A DNA stretch of 64,000 bases. Origin: Aporrectodea caliginosa (taxonomy: Eukaryota; Annelida; Clitellata; Crassiclitellata; Lumbricidae). Every line of letters begins with the position of its first letter. Within the stretch, counting starts at the first letter, position 1. Positions 56,050 through 64,000 of this stretch are shown here, piece after piece. The notes beneath the pieces are model-generated. The model was not told the origin of the DNA and made no database searches. It saw only the letters and a program-made list of their open reading frames with translations. Location: the NCBI GenBank assembly GCA_020284085.1, contig JACEVL010001161.1, positions 4,456,930 to 4,520,929 of the forward strand, given 5' to 3'. Both the position numbers and the translations under genes were made by a program.

Positions 56050-56057
56050 GGTCTGAT

Positions 56058-56185
56058 CGCCGTTGTATTGCAGGCTGTCTGTTCTGTTAGTAGTTAAGAT
56101 TTCAATTGCATAACATGTAAATGTACAGCGCAGTGCGTTTGTCAGGCGCTTATTAAAGAAAAGATATTATTATTATTATTTATTT
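56058..56185 (+). mobile_element. SINE 3' part (tRNA-Arg-like family)
   Basis: From CGCCGTTGTATTGCAGGCTG to GCGCTTATTAAAGAAAAG and (ATT)n it matches the body of the SINE at 27531-27747 almost exactly. The head is missing; the hAT element ends directly before it. Confidence 0.8.
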
Positions 56186-56365
56186 ATCTAGAAGCATTCT
56201 CATGCAGGTCATGGAGTGACAAAATAATTGATGCAACGTTTCTGCATGCATAGATCGCTGCAGGCGGAAACCAGTTCAAGATGGAGCATAATGCACAATA
56301 CAACTGCTGCCTAAATTTTTATATTGTACAAATTTTCAAGTACCAGATTCTCATATGACTTACGT

Positions 56366-56366
56366 A

Positions 56367-56397
<31 letters not shown>

Positions 56398-56412
56398 ATA
56401 TATATATATAGG
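56366..56412. repeat. (TA)n microsatellite
   Basis: Near-pure TA run with one AATT interruption, ending at a TAGGCCTA palindrome. Confidence 0.9.
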
Positions 56413-57148
56413 CCTATCGATACTCTACCGAAGGTTGTTCGTGTCGTATTATAGGCAGCGCGACTGTGGTCATTTCTTCAGAGGCGTGTTGGTCAGTCTC
56501 CAGATGACCAGCAAGTGGACAACCGGTTGGAGAAGCAAGAAATCGCCGCAAACCAACATTGGACAGAAAGTGAAATGTCGAGACTATTAATTAGGCTAAC
56601 GGATAAGACGTATGTTTACAAATATCACTAGAATTTAGCCTATAGGACCTAATAAAAGTCAGACCTCGCCGCGAGACTTAGCCTATAGGCCTATATACCA
56701 CTCTTCGCATTTTGTGTCTCTTAGATCTCTTTCAGCTGTCTAACCTCTTCGTCTCAATGTCTAAAAGAATTTAATTACTCGTATTCAGTAGCGTAGCAGG
56801 AAACAATTTCGGGAGTTTTCATTGGACATGCTCGTAAAGTTAAGTTTTTCGTAGTTCGCATATAAAAGCATAAAAATAAATTTTATAATTTATTTGGGAG
56901 TTTGAACCCGTATATCCTCCTAAATAATCCCATAACACTCTCCTTTCATCTCAATGCTCTTCTAATTCTGATTTTCCTCTTCTGTCTGACATTTCTCCCC
57001 AATCCCTACGTCTTGTGTTTTTCTTTGCTGACCCATACAATCTTTTTCTATCCTGCCTTCCATTGCCCTTCTGCCATTTTCCTTTCGTCGTTAATGTTGC
57101 ATGGTGTTCTACAGATATAATTATGTTTTTGTGCCTCATGATGTGCAG

Positions 57149-57360
57149 TTTCTGGACAACGTGGGTGGTCGATCCATCGTCTCGTTTCTATTACCGTTGG
57201 CTGTTGGTGATGTCGGTGGTGACGCTGTACAACCTCGTGACAATCATTGCTCGATCTGTCTTCTGGCAGATCCAAGACAATCAGTTCGCCCTCTGGATTG
57301 TACTCGACTACCTCTCGGACTTCTTCTACGTCGTCGATGTTTTCATTCAGTTCAGAACAG
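57149..57360 (+). CDS. CNG channel exon with S1 to S3
   Basis: Acceptor ATGATGTGCAG (57138-57148), donor ACAG|GTTACT. An alternative acceptor at 57114 (TTCTACAG) is possible, so the left edge is uncertain. The donor junction gives FRTAYLDQG where CNGA proteins have RTGYLEQG. Confidence 0.8.
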
Positions 57361-60173
57361 GTTACTCGACTGCCTGCCTGCCTGACTGAATGAATGACGG
57401 AATGAATGCACGACTGAATGAATGAATGAGTGAATGACTGAACAACTGATGAATAAATGAATGAATGAATGATTAATGACTCGAGTCTCGATCACTCCCA
57501 TATTAATGGCAGATTGCTTAATGGATAGCGTAAATGTGATTATTCTATGCTGTAATGCAGGACAGATCGATTGCATGATTCGTTCATTCGGTCATTCATT
57601 CATTCATTCATCGATAATCGTCGATGAGATGTATCTTGTTTTCCTCGTTGAACTCAGCATACCTAGATCAAGGCATCTTGGTCGTCGACGTCCATCAGTT
57701 GAGACTGCACTACATGCAATCCGTCCAGTTCAAAATGGCCGTCGTCAGTCTCCTTCCGACGGACATCGTCTACGCAATCGTCGGATTCCGCTACGTCATC
57801 GTCCGTCTGAACCGTCTGCTCCGCTGCGGAAGACTGACGGAAGCCATTTCCAGGATCCAGTCGATCACGGCCTATCCGAACGTCTTCCGGGTGGCCACTC
57901 TCGTCTTCTACATCCTCCTGTCGGTCCACTGGAACGCCTGCTTCTACTTCCAGATCAGCGTCTGGGCCGGACTGGGGTCTGACAACTGGGTATACGGTGG
58001 GACGGATGGAGACATCATGGTCGACTATTCGTACTGCTTCTACTGGTCGACGATGATGTTGACGACGATCGCCGAGATGCCAAAACCAGTGCAAGACTAC
58101 CAGTTCATCATCATGACGTCGCTGTACCTCATCGGAATACTCGTCATCGCCTCGATTCTCGGAAACGTTGGAAACGCCATCTCCAAGGTCAAGGCCGACC
58201 GATCGGAGTTCCAGCAGAGGCGTGACGCCGTCAAGCGCTGCATGGCCTTCCACAAGCTCAGTGCTGAGCTGGAATCGAAGGTCATCAAGTGGTTCGACTA
58301 CCTGTGGAACAACAGTCAGTCGATGGATAGCGATTCGGTGCTGGAAGAACTTCCAGGCAGTTTCCAGCTGGAGATCTGTATGAACGTCCACGAAAACACG
58401 CTGAAGCGCGTCGCCATCTTCCAAGAGTGTGAGCGCGGTCTGCTTGCCCAGCTGGTCCTGAAGCTGACGTTGGTCGTCTTTGGCCCAGGAGATTACATCT
58501 GCCGCAAGGGAGACATTGGAAAGGAGATGTACATCCTAAAGAAAGGGAAACTGGCCGTGGTCGCCGATGACGGACACACGGTCTTTGCTACGTTGCAGGA
58601 GGGAACCGTCTTCGGAGAAATTAGTCTACTCAACATCGCAGGTCTGTTTAAGTCTCACCCAATCGATCGAACAAGCATCAGTCATAGATGAGCTGGATAA
58701 CATTCGTAATTGAATGACATAATCAATCGCAGATTCCTTCAGGAAGCCATACAGTCGATCAATTTGTTGGCTGAAGCGTTTCTTAGAGCTAGGCCCTATA
58801 GATGTTAAGTCATTTTCTAAATACATGCATACATTATGCAAGCAAGATGCAAGCTTCTAAGTAGTTTTGTTAAATGCAATTGATAACACTATTATATGCC
58901 AAAATCAAACTAAATTTTTTTACTCCGCCACTGCTCGTACTCTGAGAATTGTAGGGGGAGGGTGGAAGGTTCAACCCCCCCCCCCCGTCCTTCTTAGGAT
59001 CCCTTTAGTAAAGTCTACATTTCACACCCAAACTGCACATAAATCAACGTCTAACCCCCCCCCAGTTATTTTTTTACAATTCCCATACTGACTCTGACTA
59101 TGCCAGTCCCACGCCTGAATAAGTAAGTAAGTAAGTAAGTGTGTTCTTTATTAAACGCTGGCAAACGCACGGCGCTGTACATACAAAGTTATACAAAGTT
59201 ATCAAATAGTAGCGAAAAAGTTAGTAAATAGTAAACTAAAAAAACACTATATGGCTTAGCTGTACAACATCCTAGCCAGGAAACCACGCCTGGTGAGGGA
59301 ATCAAATCTAGAAAGAACTTTGCAGTGCGTTTGTCAGGCGCTAAATTACAGAAAAGATATTATTATTATTATTATTATTATTAACACGGTTATGTGAGCG
59401 TGGGCGCAAATCGTGACCAGTATATAGGACAGAGGGTAGTAGGTAATGAAGGATATGTCCGGGATTATTTAAGATATTTCTAAAAAGGTCTTGGTCGGCT
59501 TTTTACAGAGTTCCTCAAAAGTGGGGAAAGATTTTGGTAGGAAGCCAAAGCGTACCAGCTTGCGGACCACAGCACTTAGAGAGTATACGGCGACGCTAAT
59601 GAGCTTCGTTATCACACAGTGTCGCTAAAATGAAACTACTAGGCCTACTACTAATCATACAAATTACCCTTTCAATCAATTTTGTAATTTAACAAATCAA
59701 GCAAATTCTTTAAACGACTTTGATCTACATTGTCTCATCGTTGCTTTACTTCAGGCAACAAAAACGGCAACCGACGGACGGCGAACATCCGAAGCATCGG
59801 CTACACGGACCTGTTCATGCTTTCGAAGGAGAATCTGTGGGAGGCTCTGCGCGAGTATCCGGAAGCCAGGAAGAGTCTGCTGGAGAAGGGCAGACAGTTG
59901 CTGAGGAAGGACAATCTCCTGGACGAGGAGGTCGTTCGACACGAGGAAATGAAAACGTACTGCACCGTCGAAGAGAAGCTGGGAGTGGTTGATGACAAGA
60001 TGGACAGAGTGAAGACGAACCTCGCTAGGCTGATGGGAGAGTACAGTTCAATCCAGAAGAAGCTCAAAGAAAGGGTTCAGAATCTAGAGATTCAGCTGGA
60101 AAAGTACGATCAGTTCTTGCTGTCGGAAACACGTCAAGTGTCGACAGATTCGCAGAATGAATCCGTAGCCTAG
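57149..60173 (+). CDS. Cyclic-nucleotide-gated cation channel, alpha type (three 3' exons)
   Basis: A plasma-membrane channel opened by cGMP or cAMP. Exons 57149-57360, 57658-58641 and 59755-60173 join in frame with GT-AG introns, giving 537 residues to the TAG. In order: S1 (LVTIIARSVFW), S2-S3 (LDYLSDFFYVVDVF), a charged S4 (VRLNRLLR), S5 with VHWNACFYF, the pore, and S6 (GILVIASILGNVGNAIS). A C-linker with VIKWFDYLW follows. The cyclic-nucleotide-binding domain shows CRKGDIGKEMYI, LAVVADDG, FGEISLLNI and the ligand Arg in NRRTANIRSIGY. A C-terminal coiled coil (VEEKLGVVDDKM to VQNLEIQL) matches the CLZ trimerisation helix of CNGA subunits. The N-terminal exons were not found. Oddity: the filter reads TTIAEMPKP instead of TTIGE(T/V)P. 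Codons are GC-rich. Confidence 0.93.
57388..57612. repeat. Intronic (GAAT)n and (ATTC)n inverted pair
   Basis: GAATGAATGA-type repeats at 57388-57475 face (ATTC)n repeats at 57577-57612, with about 100 bp between. The intron RNA could fold into a hairpin here. Confidence 0.7.
57658..58641 (+). CDS. CNG channel exon with S4 to first half of the binding domain
   Basis: 984 nt. Acceptor GTTGAACTCAG, donor GCAG|GTCTGT. Holds S4, S5, pore, S6, C-linker and the binding-domain stretch FGEISLLNI. Confidence 0.93.
59123..59390. mobile_element. Two facing SINE 3' ends in the CNG intron
   Basis: At 59123-59185 a reversed SINE end reads TTTATTAAACGCTGGCAAACGC with a (TAAG)n tail. At 59320-59385 a forward end reads CAGTGCGTTTGTCAGGCGCT with a (ATT)n tail. 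Both match the SINE at 27531-27747. Arranged head to head, they could form a stem of about 40 bp. Confidence 0.65.
59755..60173 (+). CDS. CNG channel last exon
   Basis: Acceptor TTTACTTCAG. It completes the binding domain (GNKNGNRRTANIRSIGY) and encodes the coiled-coil C-terminus. Stop TAG at 60171-60173. Confidence 0.93.
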
Positions 60174-61005
60174 AACAGGAACTTTCGTGACAATATACAT
60201 TGTAGGCGCCACCTTTTCAGGACGCCGTTGTTTCATTGTCTCGATCGGTCATTTCATGTTGCAGGACTGGATGATCAGCGTTCTCTGCTTTCGACTTTTT
60301 GTCGATAGAATCGATTTACTGTAGGCCTATCATATCGTTCATGTCATCGGCCTATAGTGCGCATATAATCCTGCCAGCCTCTTAATTGGGGCTTCATTTC
60401 TAAGGTTCGTCGACTAATATTGCGCGATTTTCATAAATTGGCAATAGAGTACTGTAGGCCTATAGGCCTAGTGCGAACATGAGATAACTGTTATAGGGTC
60501 AAGCCCAATTAAGCAGGAACCTAGTGAGCAAATGCCATAATATGGCATTATATGCCCTTATGTCCACGGTCTTGTTCCACACCGAAAACCATGGATGTCG
60601 TGTTTGCCCCAAAACAGAAAAATAATGAAGCCAAATGACACCACAAGGCTGTACGTAATATGCCAAAAATAACTTCTGTAGACGGCAAAGGCCTCGATCT
60701 GTTGTCATAAGCTGTCGTTAAACTCTGGATCCAGTCCAAAGACACCAAAATGATACAGTTGCTATATATAGGCCTATATCAAGCATACAAATACGAAACT
60801 TTTCAAATATAGGCCTATTGCAAATGAAATTCGATTTGCAGATGTGAATAAAGCCAAATTCAGAATCGCAAGCAAATAGAGTGGCGATTTTTATGCATGT
60901 GATGTACGCCTAAATCTAATCTGTAATTAATTTCCTGCCAGCATGCCCATTAAATTTGAGGCCCATATAGGGCCTATATAGGCGAGAACTTATAATGCCT
61001 GATTT
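60174..61005. other. 3' flank of the CNG gene, no other gene seen
   Basis: A possible polyadenylation signal AATAAA lies at 60847-60852, about 675 bp after the stop. TAGGCCTA palindromes are dense between 60325 and 60985. Confidence 0.4.
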
Positions 61006-61011
61006 TGTCTC

Positions 61012-61468
61012 TGTCAACAGTGGTGGTGGAAAACAGTGTGTCACCAACTCTTTTCTTTCTTAGTTGTGACCTACCTCAAGAACTTTCCTTATCTCTACAT
61101 ATAAATTGCTCAACGACTTCTAACTGTTTAAGAATTAAATTGACACAGTTCTTTGAATGTTTCTTTCTTTCTTCAAACACAGTTTAATAACAACAAACTC
61201 AACTCTTGCCTTAAAACAACTGTACTACACTGTATAGTTCAAATTCACTTTCATCAGCAATTTCTAAGTTTGGCGCGCTAACTGCACGTGTAGAGAATCT
61301 ATCGTCAGCCAAAGTTTAGGCTACTTTAGGCCAAGCGCCCACGAGCCGACAGCGCAACTAAGGCCTAAGACTAAAACGCTTAACAATCGATACACATTAT
61401 ATATATATATATATATATCAACCTAAGGAACACCTGTGCTCATTATATATGCAAAACATTAGTTCACA
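61012..61468 (-). repeat. 3' LTR of the Gmr1-like retrotransposon
   Basis: On the minus strand it starts TGTGAACTAATG directly after the polypurine tract. It contains a TA-rich TATA-like run (61396-61420) and an ATTAAA (61185-61190). It ends near ...GTTGACA at about 61012. The far end is uncertain because the 5' LTR lies outside the window. Confidence 0.6.
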
Positions 61469-61471
61469 TTA

Positions 61472-61488
61472 CCTCCTTCCCTTTCTTT
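61472..61488 (-). other. Polypurine tract
   Basis: The minus strand reads AAAGAAAGGGAAGGAGG, 3 bp before the LTR start. Confidence 0.8.
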
Positions 61489-61583
61489 GGATTGAGCAAA
61501 TTAAACTTAAAAATTTGCGAAATCATCAGGTACTAAATTATGCAATAAACTTAATACTATATAATACAGTAAAATAAACAATC

Positions 61584-64000
61584 TTATAATCTAGATAAAC
61601 AATCTGCTACAACATTTAATCGTCCTTTCTTATAATTAACTTCTACATCAAAAGTTTGCAGTGCTAAAGCCCAACGCACCAGTTTAGCAGACTTAGACAT
61701 AGATTCAGTCAGATAAGTTAAAGGATTGTGATCGGTAAAGATGTGAACTTTAGATCCAATTATTATCTCTTTCAACTTATTTAGAGCCCAAACAATAGCA
61801 TAGGCTTCTTTCTCTACAGTTGCCCATCTCTTCTGAGTGTCAGTCAATTTCTGACTTATAAATGATACAGGGCGTTCTATTCCCTTATCATCCATCTGTG
61901 TTAAAACAGCTCCTACTGCAAAATCACTACTATCACAGTACAAATTAAAAGGTTTTCCAACATCAAAAACATATAAAACAACTTTAGAGCGTACAGCATC
62001 TTTAAGTAAATTAAATGCCTGTTGATGTCTATCAGTCCAATCAATCTTATCTGGAACATGTTTGCTTGTCAAATCAGATAGAGGCTTCGCAATCTGTGCA
62101 AAATCTTTGATAAACTGTCTATAGTAACCAAAAAATCCCAGCAATTGCTTAATTTGTTTCTTCGTTTCTGGGGTTTTCAAATTAATTAAACTTTCAATTC
62201 TATCTGGATTCATTTGAATCGTTCCAGAACCAACCACATGACCGATGAACTTTACCTCACTCTTACCAAAGATACATTTCTTTAAGTTCAGAGTAATGTT
62301 ATGCAGTCTCATTTGCATTAAATATGCATCTAAATGCTGTAAATGAATCTTCCAGTCATCTGAATGCACAGCAATGTCATCTACATAGGGCTCAGCAAAT
62401 TCATTTATAGGCTGTAAAACCATGTTAATTGCTTTAACAAATGTTCTTCCTGAGTTGATCATTCCGAAAGGAACACGAGTAAACTCGTACAGTCCATTGT
62501 GAGTAACAAAAGCAGTTTTCCATTGATCAGTTTGCTTAACAGGACAAGTCCAGTAAGCACTTCGACAATCAAAAATCGAGATCACATTTGATTTTCCAAC
62601 TTTGTGCAAAACATCTTTTACAATCGGCATTGGATATTTACAATCCACAGTGAACGAGTTAATGTATCTGTAGTCGCAGGCAAGTCTCAGAGAACCGTCT
62701 TTCTTTTTAACAATTACCAGCGGACTTGCCATTCTGCTCGAAGATGGTTTTATAATGTTGGCTTGAAGCATTTCTTTAATTTGTCGTTCAACTTCTGCTC
62801 GATAGATGAGTGGAATTCGGTAAGCCATAAATTCTTTTTCACGAAATTCCGGTTTCAGTTCAATTTCATGTTCAACCAATGTACATAGTCCAGGCTTTTC
62901 AGAAAAGCGATCAGAATATTTGTTCAATACTTCCAGCAATTGTTTTTGTTGAGTCAATGTTAAATGGTTAATCTGATCGGGATCAAGATTCAGTGAGTTC
63001 TTTTCATCTTGCAAGTCATTCTTTGTCAGCAGTTCAACCACTGAACCAAAGTCTTCATCTTCTTCAACGATTAGTCCACAACTCATTGCTCTTGTAATGT
63101 ACTTTCTGATTTTATTTGCGTGAATTATCTTCCGACAATCGTCACCCATGTCAATCAAATAAGAGTACTTGGACCTTCGTTGTATAACAGTACATGGACC
63201 ATGCCATCGTGAAATCAGTTTATTCGTTGAAGTCGGATATAACACAATGACTTTTTCACCCGGTTCAAATTCTTTATGTTTCGCTCTTTTGTTGTATTGA
63301 TTCGTATACTGTAATTGCTTCTCTCGTGAATATGATTCTGCAAACAGTAATGCTTTTTCCATATTTGCTTTCATGTCTTTCAAGTACTTTTCTGGTTGGA
63401 TTCCAATATGAGGTGGTAAATTAATTTCTCTTGTCCAACTTTCTTTTAGAATTGCCAGTGGTCCACGCGGAATCTTTCCATACACCAACATATAAGGAGC
63501 AATTCCAGTAGTTGCATTCGGTACTTCTCGTAATGCCCACACTGTAAACGGAATTACTTTATGCCATTGCCTTGGATTGTCAACAATTACATGATGGATC
63601 ATTTTCTTGAATGTTTGATTCCATCTTTCTACTAATCCAGCTGCCTCTGGATGACCTGGCGTATCAAATCTTGGACTACACCCCATTAAATTCAGAAATT
63701 CTCTTGTCAGACTCGCAGTAAAATTTGTTCCTTGGTCACTTGTGATCACAGAAGGTACACCAACGTTCATGAACAACTCCATCAAAGCATCACATACAGC
63801 TTTCGCAGTTAATGATTTCAACAGAAACACTGTAGGCCATCTTGTGCAAGAATCGACAATACATAAACAGTACTTGTGACCTGCAGCAGATGCTGGCTCG
63901 ATTGGTCCTACACAATCCACCGTAATTCTTCTAAACGCCACATCTTCTCTTGGAATTGGAGTGATAGGAACCCTGTCCATCACCAAACTTCTTGCCTTTA
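61584..64000 (-). CDS. Pol of a Gmr1-like Ty3/gypsy retrotransposon (integrase before RT), 5' cut by the window
   Basis: The frame is open from the window edge to the stop at 61584. From its N-terminal side it reads integrase core (VDCVGPIEP, SDQGTNFT, then GLVERWNQTFKK: D-D-E) and an integrase C-terminal region (FEPGEKVIVLYP, SRWHGPCTVIQR). RT follows with FDCRSAYW, VPFGM and YVDDIAVHSDD, then RNase H with YCDSSDFAVGAVL and FTDHNPLTYL. It ends in ADCLSRL. The RT is of Ty3/gypsy type, yet integrase precedes it, as in Ty1/copia; that arrangement defines Gmr1-like elements. All visible catalytic residues are intact over 800 codons. Gag, protease and the integrase zinc finger would lie beyond 64000. 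Confidence 0.95.
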   Translation of the reverse strand, partial: KARSLVMDRVPITPIPREDVAFRRITVDCVGPIEPASAAGHKYCLCIVDSCTRWPTVFLLKSLTAKAVCDALMELFMNVGVPSVITSDQGTNFTASLTREFLNLMGCSPRFDTPGHPEAAGLVERWNQTFKKMIHHVIVDNPRQWHKVIPFTVWALREVPNATTGIAPYMLVYGKIPRGPLAILKESWTREINLPPHIGIQPEKYLKDMKANMEKALLFAESYSREKQLQYTNQYNKRAKHKEFEPGEKVIVLYPTSTNKLISRWHGPCTVIQRRSKYSYLIDMGDDCRKIIHANKIRKYITRAMSCGLIVEEDEDFGSVVELLTKNDLQDEKNSLNLDPDQINHLTLTQQKQLLEVLNKYSDRFSEKPGLCTLVEHEIELKPEFREKEFMAYRIPLIYRAEVERQIKEMLQANIIKPSSSRMASPLVIVKKKDGSLRLACDYRYINSFTVDCKYPMPIVKDVLHKVGKSNVISIFDCRSAYWTCPVKQTDQWKTAFVTHNGLYEFTRVPFGMINSGRTFVKAINMVLQPINEFAEPYVDDIAVHSDDWKIHLQHLDAYLMQMRLHNITLNLKKCIFGKSEVKFIGHVVGSGTIQMNPDRIESLINLKTPETKKQIKQLLGFFGYYRQFIKDFAQIAKPLSDLTSKHVPDKIDWTDRHQQAFNLLKDAVRSKVVLYVFDVGKPFNLYCDSSDFAVGAVLTQMDDKGIERPVSFISQKLTDTQKRWATVEKEAYAIVWALNKLKEIIIGSKVHIFTDHNPLTYLTESMSKSAKLVRWALALQTFDVEVNYKKGRLNVVADCLSRL

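Noticed and set aside
57663..58424. 253-codon minus-strand frame opposite the CNG exon
   Set aside because: Asp/Val-rich antisense shadow of the channel exon.
1..64000. CRISPR arrays, bacterial operons or prokaryotic signals
   Set aside because: None seen; spliced genes, LINEs, SINEs and LTR elements show animal nuclear DNA.

Overview
This is eukaryotic, metazoan genomic DNA: spliced genes with GT-AG introns lie in repeat-rich, mostly AT-rich sequence. The gene families (mitochondrial ribosomal protein mL48, an alpha-type cyclic-nucleotide-gated channel, an aminergic GPCR, a casein kinase 1 relative) point to an invertebrate animal. A Ty3/gypsy element with integrase encoded before reverse transcriptase (Gmr1-like, a group known mainly from deuterostomes) and very frequent TAGGCCTA palindromes fit a marine deuterostome such as an echinoderm. 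That assignment is inference.

Layout. 0-4.5 kb: LINE relics and a small TIR element. 4.5-5.9 kb (+): the last exon of a 5-HT2-like GPCR, with a LINE 3' end about 60 bp before its splice acceptor. 6-17 kb: intergenic, with LINE relics, a TTAA-flanked MITE, a GCC-rich patch, minisatellites and a 1.1 kb TIR element holding a smaller MITE. 18.07-24.92 kb (-): a six-exon mitochondrial ribosomal protein L48 gene that I assembled from short exons; all splice sites and phases agree and give 185 aa. Its introns hold a hAT MITE, a SINE insertion and a hAT-like element with a Mutator-like MITE nested in it. 26-37 kb: LINE and SINE pieces, hAT-like elements and long AT-rich stretches without recognisable genes. 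37.4-38.7 kb (-): a single-exon, divergent casein kinase 1 family gene, with a possible noncoding first exon near 44.2 kb. 39-43.5 kb: two more hAT elements, one still carrying the C-terminal part of a hAT transposase, and a possible acidic coding exon.

46.93-53.79 kb: a complete, very young Ty3/gypsy LTR retrotransposon with one 1640-codon Gag-Pol frame, nearly identical LTRs and a 4-bp target duplication. 55.2-56.2 kb: a hAT element next to a SINE tail. 57.15-60.17 kb (+): three 3' exons of a CNG channel alpha subunit (537 residues visible) with an unusual Gly-to-Ala change in the pore filter. 61.0-64.0 kb (-): the 3' LTR, polypurine tract and most of pol of the Gmr1-like retrotransposon, cut by the window edge.

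The cellular genes are unrelated and independent. The most distinctive feature is the density of DNA-transposon derivatives: seven elements carry perfect 8-bp target duplications, and one minisatellite of about 37 bp recurs inside three different TIR elements.
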